From positions 434,001 to 498,000 of the forward strand of contig NZ_FOKB01000001.1 of NCBI RefSeq assembly GCF_900111895.1: a stretch of DNA of 64,000 bases, in the 5' to 3' direction. The notes beneath the pieces were generated by a model that worked only from the letters and a program-made list of their open reading frames with translations, was not told where the DNA came from and made no database searches. How positions within the stretch are numbered: position 1 is the stretch's first letter; every line of letters starts with the position of its first letter. The stretch is from Pseudomonas simiae (GTDB lineage Bacteria > Pseudomonadota > Gammaproteobacteria > Pseudomonadales > Pseudomonadaceae). Position numbers and translations under genes: made by a program. Positions 27,896-36,200 of the stretch are shown here, piece after piece.

Positions 27896-29188
27896 TTAAT
27901 TGGTGCGGGCTCCCTGGTTGATCCAGGTACCAATCAAATCCCGCTCCTGTTGGGTCATCTGGGTGATGTTGCCCAACGGCATGATCTGGCTCGTCACGGC
28001 TTGCGCTTGAATACGCGCGGCCTGCTGCTGGATCTGCGCCGGTGTGTCAAACATCACCCCGGCCGGCGCGGTGCTGAACAGCGGGCTGGTGGGCTTGGCC
28101 GAATGGCACACAGTGCAACGCTGCTCGATCACGCTGTGGATCTGGCCGAAATCCGTGGTGGCCTGGGCCGGTGCCGGTTCAGCGGCCGGTGCGGCAGGTG
28201 CAGCGGGTTTCAAACCACCGCCCAGCGCCGTTTCCGGCAATGGCTGGTACTCGATGGCGGCGGGCGCCTTGGCCACTTCTGGTGCGGTCGACACCGGTTT
28301 TGGTCCGGTGACGTAGGCCAGACAGATCATCGCCAGCGCGCCAACCGGCAAGGTCCACGCATACTTCTGGCTGTTGTGACGGGTATTGAAGTAGTGCCGT
28401 ACCAACACCGCCGCCACCGCGATACCCGCCAGGATCAGCCAGTTGTATTGGCTGCCGTAGGTGCTCGGGAAGTGGTTGCTGATCATGATGAACAGCACCG
28501 GCAAGGTGAAGTAGTTGTTGTGACGCGAACGCAGCAAGCCCTTGGCCGGCAGTGCCGGGTCGGGCGTGCGATTCTCTGCGATCGCTGCGACCAACGCGCG
28601 TTGCGCCGGCATGATGATGCGGAACACGTTACCGACCATGATGGTGCCGATCACCGCACCGACGTGCAGGTAGGCGCCACGGCCACTGAACACTTTGCTG
28701 AAGCCGTATGCGGCGGCAATCAACAGCACGAACAGAATGAAGCCGAGCAGGGCAGGGCGCTTGCCCAGGGCCGAGTCGCAAAGGAAGGAGTAGATGAACC
28801 AGCCGGCGAACAGTGAGCCTATGCCCAGCAACACGCCTTCCGGACCACTGAGGCTGCTGCCCGGGGCCAGCAGGTACAACGTGGGGTTCCAGTAAAACAC
28901 CACGCACAGCAGCGCAATGCCCGACATCCAGGTGAAATAGGCTTCCCATTTGAACCAGTGCAGGTTGTCCGGCATGGTCGGCGGCGCCAGTTTGTATTTT
29001 TCCAGGTGGTAGATACCGCCACCGTGGATCGCCCACAAGTCACCGGCCAGGCCGCTCTTGGGGTTGACGCGATTGAGGTTGTTTTCCAGCCAGACGAAGT
29101 AGAAAGAAGCGCCGATCCACGCGACGCCCGTGATCATGTGAACCCAGCGCACGCTCAGGTTCAGCCATTCCATCAAATGTGCTTCCAC
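27896..29188 (-). CDS. puuD: Membrane-bound urate oxidase with C-terminal cytochrome c domain (PuuD)
   Basis: 430 residues. The N-terminal ~300 residues form a multi-helix membrane domain (RWVHMITGVAWIGASFYFVW and six to eight further helices). After a proline/alanine-rich linker comes a cytochrome c domain with the haem site CTVCH and the axial Met in SQIMPLGN. This is PuuD, which oxidises urate to 5-hydroxyisourate and passes electrons to the respiratory chain rather than to oxygen as classical uricase does. The GTG start has GAGAGG at good spacing. It belongs to the minus-strand uricolytic cluster. Confidence 0.93.
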   Translation of the reverse strand: MEAHLMEWLNLSVRWVHMITGVAWIGASFYFVWLENNLNRVNPKSGLAGDLWAIHGGGIYHLEKYKLAPPTMPDNLHWFKWEAYFTWMSGIALLCVVFYWNPTLYLLAPGSSLSGPEGVLLGIGSLFAGWFIYSFLCDSALGKRPALLGFILFVLLIAAAYGFSKVFSGRGAYLHVGAVIGTIMVGNVFRIIMPAQRALVAAIAENRTPDPALPAKGLLRSRHNNYFTLPVLFIMISNHFPSTYGSQYNWLILAGIAVAAVLVRHYFNTRHNSQKYAWTLPVGALAMICLAYVTGPKPVSTAPEVAKAPAAIEYQPLPETALGGGLKPAAPAAPAAEPAPAQATTDFGQIHSVIEQRCTVCHSAKPTSPLFSTAPAGVMFDTPAQIQQQAARIQAQAVTSQIMPLGNITQMTQQERDLIGTWINQGARTN

Positions 29189-29239
29189 AGTTTTTACCTC
29201 TCGCCTGTCACCCTTGTTGTCGGGTGATCAGACCTTCTC

Positions 29240-29743
29240 TTATTGGTGGGGGGCGAGGATCAACCGCTCATCCTCTTTGAAAAAATGCTCATCGCAGTTA
29301 TTGCCTGTGCCACTGCGATCAACCACCAGGAAGTCATCCCGCTTTTCGATCGTCAGCACCGGGTGGTGCCAGACGCCGCGATGGTAATTAATGCCCTGCC
29401 TGCCGTTGGTGACGAAGGCGCGGACCAAGCCCGATACAGGTTCATCGCCAAGTGGCGCGACCACGATCAGAAAGGGGTTGCCGAGCAGCGGAATGAAAGC
29501 CTGGCTGCCCAGCGGGTGTCGTTCCAGCATGCACACAGTCAGCGGCATGTCCTGCGCGTCGGCGCGGAAGATGCTGATGATGGCGTGGTCTTCCGGCTGT
29601 GCGGTTTCGACCGTGGCCAATTTGTGAAAGCGCATGGTCGACCCGTTGTTGATCATGAAGTGATCGCTGCCGTCGGTTTCGATAACGTCTCCGAAAGGCG
29701 CGAAGGCTTCTTTGGTCAGGGGTTCGATCATCAGTGTGCGCAT
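29240..29743 (-). CDS. allA: Ureidoglycolate lyase
   Basis: 167 residues of the AllA family, a cupin-like enzyme converting ureidoglycolate to glyoxylate and urea, the last step of the allantoate route. Signatures: PLTKEAFAPFGDVIE at the N terminus, ERHPLGSQAFIPL, and NYHRGVWHHPVLT. Length is typical. It sits downstream of allantoicase, whose product is its substrate. Confidence 0.93.
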   Translation of the reverse strand: MRTLMIEPLTKEAFAPFGDVIETDGSDHFMINNGSTMRFHKLATVETAQPEDHAIISIFRADAQDMPLTVCMLERHPLGSQAFIPLLGNPFLIVVAPLGDEPVSGLVRAFVTNGRQGINYHRGVWHHPVLTIEKRDDFLVVDRSGTGNNCDEHFFKEDERLILAPHQ

Positions 29744-29787
29744 GGCTGTCTTCTTAAGTTTCCGAATTTGATGTTGTCTGGTCTACC

Positions 29788-29858
29788 GCTATCGCGGGCA
29801 AGCCCGGCTCCCACATTTGACCGCGTACCCCTGTGAGAGCCGGGCTAGCCCGCGATTG
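29788..29858. repeat. REPIN
   Basis: CTATCGCGGGCAAGCCCGGC and the inverted, slightly diverged copy GCCGGGCTAGCCCGCGAT flank a short spacer, between alc and allA. Confidence 0.88.
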
Positions 29859-29867
29859 GGTTCACCC

Positions 29868-30863
29868 TTATTTCGCTACCTTGCCCAAGACGCGCAGGCG
29901 GCTCACACCACCATCCGGGAACACATTCAGGCGGATGTGGGTAATCGGCCCCAGCGCCTTGATCTGCTCGGCGAAGGTGTGTTCGGCGTGCATTTCCAGT
30001 TTCTGCGCCGGCAGCAATTCGCGCCAGAACAACGATTGGGTTTCGATCTGGCTGTCGGTGCCGCCCTTCACGAAGGCGCCCTGGATCGAGCACGTGTCCG
30101 GGTAGTTGCCCTTGAAGTGCAGGGTATCGACGATGATCTTCTCGATCTCGCCCGGGTGGCCCAGGGCGACGATCACCCAGTCATTGCCTGGCGTGCGACG
30201 ACGTGCGGTTTCCCAGCCGTCACCCATGTTGATGCCACGGCCTGGGTTGAGGATGTTGCTCATGCGGCCGAAGTGTTCATCGGAGCAGGCCAGGGCGCGA
30301 CCGCCGTTGAGTGCGGCAGCCAGGTCGACCTGTTCGTTGTCGCCCACCGAGGACCAGTCGCGGAACGGCACGCCGTACACGCGCAGACGGGCCACGCCGC
30401 CATCCGGGTAGATGTTGAAACGCAGGTGGCTGAACGCCTGGTCGTTGTTGATCTCGTGGTAGTGGTGGCTGTTGCCTTGCAACTCGACGGCGGACAGCAC
30501 TTCCACCCACTGGGTGTTGTCATCCGGCTCGCCCGAAGCCAGGAAGCAGGCTTCCAGGGAGGCCGACGGCGGGAAGTTGCCGGTGAAGAATGAAGTGTCG
30601 ATGTCCACGCCCTTGATCGAACCGGGTACACCCAGGCGGATCACTGCGCTGTCGTAGCCTTCGAAGCGCTTGCGGCGCGACTCCCAGCCGTCCATCCACT
30701 TGCCGTTGTCATCGAAAACGCCCTCCTTCCACACGGCCGGGGTCGGCTGGAACAGGCGGTTGGCGTCGGCGAACCAGTCATCGGTGACGGAGATGATCTT
30801 GGTGCCCAGGCGGGCGTCGGCCAGGTTGACGAACTTTTCGAAAGGTACGGCGTAAGCTTTCAT
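29868..30863 (-). CDS. alc: Allantoicase
   Basis: 331 residues, two similar halves as expected for allantoicase (each half has a GWE(S/T)RRK/RRT-type block: [14 protein letters not shown] and [14 protein letters not shown]). It hydrolyses allantoate to ureidoglycolate and urea. The ATG at 30863 ([11 protein letters not shown]) starts the conserved region; the longer open frame upstream is not. Located between uraD and allA, matching the pathway order. Confidence 0.94.
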   Translation of the reverse strand: MKAYAVPFEKFVNLADARLGTKIISVTDDWFADANRLFQPTPAVWKEGVFDDNGKWMDGWESRRKRFEGYDSAVIRLGVPGSIKGVDIDTSFFTGNFPPSASLEACFLASGEPDDNTQWVEVLSAVELQGNSHHYHEINNDQAFSHLRFNIYPDGGVARLRVYGVPFRDWSSVGDNEQVDLAAALNGGRALACSDEHFGRMSNILNPGRGINMGDGWETARRRTPGNDWVIVALGHPGEIEKIIVDTLHFKGNYPDTCSIQGAFVKGGTDSQIETQSLFWRELLPAQKLEMHAEHTFAEQIKALGPITHIRLNVFPDGGVSRLRVLGKVAK

Positions 30864-30904
30864 TCTTCTTGTCTGCCTTAAAAAGAGTGGCTGGGGATGG
30901 TCGT

Positions 30905-31420
30905 TTAGAGGGTCAGTAATCGGAACAACGCGATCTTGTTGATCTCGGCCAGTGCGCATTTGAACTCAGCGTCCGCCGAGTGGTGGATGCGCGTTTCGAA
31001 CGCGGCCAGGATCTGATGTCGGTTGCTGCCTTTTACCGCCATGATGAAGGGAAACTTGAACTTGGCCTTGTAGGCATCGTTCAGCTCGGTGAAGCGTGAG
31101 AACTCTTCGGCCGTGCATTGGTGAATACCGGCGCCAGCTTGCTCATTCGTGCTGGCTTCGGTCAGTTGGCCCTGGACGGCGGCTTTGCCGGCCAGGTCCG
31201 GGTGAGCGTTGATCAGCGCCAGTTGACTGGCATGATCAGCGCTCAACAGGATGTCGCTCATGCGCTGGTGCAGGGTTTCGATCTGGTCGATCGATGCGTC
31301 CTGGCCCAGCGCGAAGGCCTTTTCGGCCACCCATGGCGAATGTTCGTAGATGTCGGCGAAGGCGTTGACGAATTCATCGCGGCTCAGGGTCGACGGCTTA
31401 AGGGTTTGGAACGCAGTCAT
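30905..31420 (-). CDS. uraD: OHCU decarboxylase
   Basis: 171 residues of the UraD family, which decarboxylates 2-oxo-4-hydroxy-4-carboxy-5-ureidoimidazoline to (S)-allantoin. Conserved blocks: [12 protein letters not shown], the catalytic-region HPDLAGKAA, and [23 protein letters not shown]. The ATG at 31420 overlaps the puuE stop by 4 bases (ATGA), so translation is coupled. Confidence 0.95.
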   Translation of the reverse strand: MTAFQTLKPSTLSRDEFVNAFADIYEHSPWVAEKAFALGQDASIDQIETLHQRMSDILLSADHASQLALINAHPDLAGKAAVQGQLTEASTNEQAGAGIHQCTAEEFSRFTELNDAYKAKFKFPFIMAVKGSNRHQILAAFETRIHHSADAEFKCALAEINKIALFRLLTL

Positions 31421-32343
31421 TTCGCTGCTCCCGTGTACGGATGGGTTTCCTGCCAGTGACGGGCGATATCGACGCGGCGAGTGAACCACACGTGTTCGTG
31501 ACCTTTGGCGTACTCGATAAACCGCTTCAACGACGCCAGGCGTGCCGGACGGCCGATCAGGCGGCAATGCAGGCCGATGGAAAGCATCTTCGGCGCCTCG
31601 GCGCCTTCGGCGTAGAGCACGTCGAAGGCGTCCTTGAGGTATTCGAAGAAGTCATCGCCCTTGTTGAAACCCTGCACCTGGGTGAAGCGCATGTCATTGG
31701 TGTCCAGGGTGTAGGGAATCACCAGGTGCGGCTTGCCGGTGGGGTTGTTGGGCTCCCAGTAGGGCAGGTCGTCGTCGTAGGTGTCGCAGTCGTAGAGGAA
31801 ACCGCCTTCCTCCATCACCAAACGCCGGGTGTTGGGGCCGGTGCGGCCGGTGTACCAGCCCAGTGGGCGTTCGCCAGTCAGTTCGGTGAGGATGCGGATC
31901 GCTTCGAGCATGTGCTCGCGCTCCTGGGCCTCGTCCATGTACTGGTAGTCGATCCAGCGGTAGCCGTGGCTGCAGATTTCGTGGCCGGCCTCGACCATCG
32001 CGCGGATCACATCCGGGTGACGCTGGGCAGCCATGGCCACGGCGAAGATGGTCAGTGGGATATCGAATGCTTTAAACAGCTTGAGGATGCGCCACACGCC
32101 GGCACGGCTGCCGTATTCGTACAGCGACTCCATGCTCATGTTGCGTGCGCCTTGCAGCGGCTGGGCCGAGACCATTTCCGAAAGGAAGGCTTCGGACTCT
32201 TTGTCTCCGTGCAGGATGTTGCGCTCGCCACCTTCTTCGTAGTTGAGTACGAAAGACAGCGCAATGCGCGCCTTGCCCGGCCAGTGGGGGTGAGGAGGGT
32301 TACTGCCGTAACCGATCAGGTCGCGTGGGTAGTCAGCGCTCAC
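31417..32343 (-). CDS. puuE: Cofactor-independent allantoinase PuuE
   Basis: 308 residues of the polysaccharide-deacetylase (NodB-like) fold used by PuuE, which opens allantoin to allantoate without the amidohydrolase metal centre. Seen: YPRDLIGYGSNPPHPHWPGK at the N terminus, the EICSHGYRWIDYQ and GWYTGRTGPNTRRL blocks, and a late GLHCRLIGRPAR. The GTG start has AAGGA at good spacing. It is the first gene of the minus-strand operon, with a palindrome over its probable promoter. Confidence 0.94.
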   Translation of the reverse strand: MSADYPRDLIGYGSNPPHPHWPGKARIALSFVLNYEEGGERNILHGDKESEAFLSEMVSAQPLQGARNMSMESLYEYGSRAGVWRILKLFKAFDIPLTIFAVAMAAQRHPDVIRAMVEAGHEICSHGYRWIDYQYMDEAQEREHMLEAIRILTELTGERPLGWYTGRTGPNTRRLVMEEGGFLYDCDTYDDDLPYWEPNNPTGKPHLVIPYTLDTNDMRFTQVQGFNKGDDFFEYLKDAFDVLYAEGAEAPKMLSIGLHCRLIGRPARLASLKRFIEYAKGHEHVWFTRRVDIARHWQETHPYTGAAK

Positions 32344-32383
32344 TGCAGTCTTCCTTCTTGTTCGTCGTGTTAGCGATGAGTGA

Positions 32384-32393
32384 TTGTATACAA
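32384..32393 (-). promoter_or_regulatory. Palindromic operator upstream of puuE
   Basis: TTGTATACAA is a perfect 10-bp palindrome 41 bases before the puuE start. On the minus strand it contains TACAAT, a possible -10 hexamer, so a bound repressor would block initiation. Near-identical palindromes lie in front of uraH and the AzgA-type permease. The form fits GntR-family sites; no regulator gene is in the window. Confidence 0.6.
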
Positions 32394-32500
32394 CCTATTG
32401 TCCACTTTGTAAGCCTAGATTTCTGCATTTTTTCCGCGGGCCACTGGAATAAACACCTGCAAGAAACTTGCCCAACCGGTCAGCTAACCTGGCAAAAATT

Positions 32501-32606
32501 CCTTGCGGGAGCGAGTGTGCCCGTGAAAAACCTGAGAGCGTCAACTTTCAGCCTGAACGCCAGGGTTTTTGTTGACGATTTTCGCGAGCGCGCTCGCTTC
32601 CAAAGG
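32501..32606. repeat. Diverged REP pair
   Basis: CCTTGCGGGAGCGAGTGTGC and an inverted relative, CGCGAGCGCGCTCGCTTCC, lie about 50 bases apart in the 396-base gap between puuE and uraH. The arms are less alike than in the other REPINs. The remainder of this gap holds the two palindromic operators and no gene. Confidence 0.65.
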
Positions 32607-32628
32607 GGAGCGATGGCGTGTTGAATTT

Positions 32629-32640
32629 ATTGTGTACAAT
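32629..32640 (+). promoter_or_regulatory. Palindromic operator upstream of uraH
   Basis: ATTGTGTACAAT has the same half sites (TTGT/ACAA) as the puuE palindrome with one central mismatch. It includes TACAAT, a possible -10 element, and lies 100 bases before the uraH start. It suggests that the divergent uraH and puuE transcripts share one repressor. Confidence 0.5.
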
Positions 32641-32739
32641 TTTATTTAAAAGTGTCTTAATCAGTCACTGCCGGCTTTTTCGCTGCTCTGAAAAAGTGCG
32701 GATCACTCTTCTACTGACTACGGGAGGCGCGTAGACGCC

Positions 32740-33093
32740 ATGGGACGTTTGACCACACACGTTTTGGACGCCGCACACGGTTGCCCCGGCAGCGCGATCA
32801 AGGTGGAGCTGTACCGCGTCGAAGGCGCACAGCTGGAGCGGGTAGCCACCGCGGTGACCAACAGCGACGGCCGCTGCGACGCACCATTGTTGCAAGGTGA
32901 TGATTACCGCAGTGGGGTGTACCAGCTGCAATTCAGCGCGGGTGATTATTACCGCGCCCGTGGTGTGCAACTGCCAGAGCCTGCCTTCCTCGACGTGGTG
33001 GTGCTGCGTTTCGGCATCAGCGCCGAACAGGATCACTATCATGTCCCGCTGCTGATTTCGCCTTACAGCTACTCCACCTATCGCGGTAGCTGA
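32740..33093 (+). CDS. uraH: 5-hydroxyisourate hydrolase (transthyretin-like)
   Basis: 117 residues of the transthyretin-related HIU hydrolase family, which hydrolyses 5-hydroxyisourate to OHCU, between the PuuD and UraD steps. Signature features: TTHVLDAAHGCPG with His7, Arg45 in NSDGRCDAPL, the late HYHVPLLISP, and the C-terminal YRGS tetrapeptide that defines the enzyme against true transthyretin. Divergent from puuE, and followed by a strong terminator. Confidence 0.96.
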   Translation: MGRLTTHVLDAAHGCPGSAIKVELYRVEGAQLERVATAVTNSDGRCDAPLLQGDDYRSGVYQLQFSAGDYYRARGVQLPEPAFLDVVVLRFGISAEQDHYHVPLLISPYSYSTYRGS

Positions 33094-33135
33094 GCGTCAC
33101 CTCGCTTCACACCCCCAAAGCTCTTCGTTGGTTTC

Positions 33136-33162
33136 GCCCGCGCACACTGCGGGCTTTTTTTT
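33136..33162 (+). terminator. Rho-independent terminator after uraH
   Basis: GCCCGC (33136-33141) and GCGGGC (33149-33154) form a stem followed by eight T, 43 bases after the uraH stop. It isolates uraH from the toxin-like gene downstream. Confidence 0.9.
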
Positions 33163-33247
33163 GCCCGTTGCACGGCTAACTATCTAGTGCCGTGGGGCGG
33201 TTGGTGATGTTTAGGCTGGGCGTTTTCCTCCTCGATAAGAAAGCATC

Positions 33248-36200
33248 ATGACATTGCCCACGGATCACCCGAGCGCTGCGCCCTCTTTCGATCCCGACGA
33301 TCCCCATGCGTTACAGTCTATTCGGGAGCCATTGATGCGGCGGATCGCCGCCGCCACCCGCCCCAGCCGTCTGATCAATCAGATCGCGCTTGCCGACTCG
33401 CGGTGTAAAGAGTCGACGCATGAACTTGCTCGCCTGATAGGGCGTTCGCCCAAAATCCTGGCGGTCATTCGCGCCCAGTTGCGCAAAGCGTTCGCAATGG
33501 AACCGGATAGCCTGTTGTTTACCGAGTCCAGGCCACCGGGCATACCCCACAAAGTCGACAGCCTGACCGACCGGGCGTTGTCGTTACTGGCCCTGCCCAC
33601 GGTGGTGACCAACGTCAATCAATTCACTGCATTGAGTGTCAGGGGCGATCCGAACAAGCAGTTACCGTACACGCCGCAGGAGGTTTTGCAGCGTGTTATA
33701 GCGCTGAGGCTCTTTGAGCGACTGGATCACGCGGCCTCGCGCTATTGGAACACCCTGGTGCCTGGATCCTGGCTCACACGTCGCGAGCGTTGGGTCGAGT
33801 TGCAAAAGGCGCTCTTCGCCGACCGTGCCTTCATGGCGTTGCAGTTGGAGGAGTTGACGAGTGCGGGCATGGCCATGGTGCAAGCTCTGATCGATGCTCC
33901 GGCCGCAGCAGCGCGTGAGCGCGCCGGTGGGGAGTGGGCCAGCGTGAAAGTGAGCCAATTGATGTGGCCGGGTACTCCTGCCGTCGCGATTCCCGGTGCG
34001 TTGTATCTTTACCGGGAGGGCAATTCCAGCGACGCGTCACATGTGGTTTATCTACCGGGGGCGGTTCGGAATTTTTACGAGGCCGCGTCCTTCAATGCCC
34101 TGCAGTGCGACCTGCTGGCGTTGAACGAGTCCCTGTTCCATGAGCTCTGGGATTGCTTGCCGATCAGTCGCCGTAAGGCGTTGCACCGGCCGGCAGATAT
34201 ATCGCCAGCGGCTGGTTTTATTTGTGGCTTGGAGGTGATGGACGATGCACTGGAGCAGGGCGCCCAGGCGTTACTGGCCGGGCAATGGAACAACGAGCTG
34301 GGATGTGCGGTAAAGGTTCATTTTGCGCACGTGTTTTCTGACCAGAAACCCGCACCTCAACCCCTGAACGCAGCGCTGTTTCTTACGCATGCGCAGTGTG
34401 CCCGAAAGCAATTGGCCGGTGGCGCTCGGCTCGGCTCCATGGGCGATCACTTGCTCAGGTGGGACCAGCAACGACGCGCTGAAGAAATAGTCTTCGCCAG
34501 TTCAGCGCCGGGTTTGGCCCTGCTCACCGAGGAACAGCAGGTCAAGCGCTATGAAAAACGTCTGCTCGCACTGCTCAACCTGGATGACATCAGCGCAGAA
34601 ACGCCAGCCTATCTGGAGATCATGTCCCTGATGGGGCAACTCAGCGTGCATGCCTTTGTGCTGAATACGGCGATGCAAAACGCAAGGTCCCGGCTGCTCG
34701 AGCTGGCTTTCTGGGCGGAGCGTCCTGACGGAGCAGGTAGAGCCCGACGGGTTAATCGTTTTATGCAGGCCCAGACCGAATCCTTGCGGTGTGAGGTTCA
34801 GTTGCTACACCGACTCAAGTTGATCGGTACGGCCCATCGAGATTTGGTGATTGAAGTGGTAGCGCAGCCCTCGGCAACCCGATCCGCGGACACTGATACC
34901 CGGGTGTTGTCGATTGCGGTGGGCAGCGAGCCGGACGCCTTCTACCCGCTTCATAACGTCTGGGTGATAACGACGGCGGCTGCGATGAGGGTCCCGACCC
35001 GCCAGCATCCGGTGGTGTTGTACGCGTTTGGAGTGGAGGGTGGGGTAAAGGCGTTTTCCTGTGTGGACGCATTGACCCGGAGCCTAAAGGCCAGCTTGAG
35101 CAGCCTTGACGGCTCGGTGCTGTGGGGCGCTGTCGAGCGTGATAAACGCCGCGACCTGCGTGCCCATGCGGCGCGGGCAACACTCGCTGTTCGCTACCTT
35201 GAGATCAAGGGCAAGCCAGCGCTGGCCGCACTGAAAAAATTGCTCGGTTGTTACCATCGCCTGGAGACAAGCACCGAGGACATTACACGCATTTTCAGTG
35301 AGGTAAAGGGCCCCGAGTTGAGTCGTGCGCTATTGAGGGGCGAGCTGGAGGAGCAGCTGAAAATCCCCGTCAATAATGCCCTGAGCCAGGCTTGGGCGAA
35401 TGTCGAGCTACTGCGCAAAACCGTGTCTGAGGCGAAGAAACTGCCCACGTGGCTGGCATATGCCACGCGCGCCCAGCGTAAAAAATTCATGCACTTGCAG
35501 CGTCTGTACCTGAGCAGTACCTATGCCTTCGAAAACCGGCTTGAGTACGTGCTGCCTGACCTGTATACGTTCGCCCGTCGCACCTTGAAGACTCGCTTGA
35601 GTCAGGATGGTATCTCCCCGCAGTGGGATATCGATGCGCCCTTTATTGATATGCCTGATGGCGTATACGGCAGCTTTTGTGTCGGCTCAGCCACGTGCAC
35701 GGTGGGCGATCGCAACATAAGACTGACCCCGACCGCTGAGCGGACAACGTTCAGTCTGCTGCAACTGGCACTGCACAACCTGGACCCGCTGGCCCCCTGG
35801 ACGAAGTGGCGACTCAATCGTGCCCGTTACCTAAAGCCTGACTGGCAGCAGCGGCTCAATGCGGGTTACCTGATCAGTCTGGTGTCCTCACTGGATATCG
35901 GCGGCCAGTACGATGCGTTGATCAATGAGGTGTTTTATCCACGCGTTGACGCTCACGGAAGGCCCGGCGAAGGGCGTATTCCCGAGCTATTGAATCGTGC
36001 CTTGCGCACCGGCTTTGAGCATCATCTTTTCTCGGCCGCTCAGCGGGGGCTGTCGGCTACCGCACAGCGTGTATTCAACACGGCAATGGCGGCAAGAACA
36101 CCGCAAGATCTGTTGAAAAACCAGCACCAGTTGCAGTTGTACGTGATTCAATTGGTGGGGCACACGATGCTGCATGATCGCTATATCGCGGGGATTGTGC

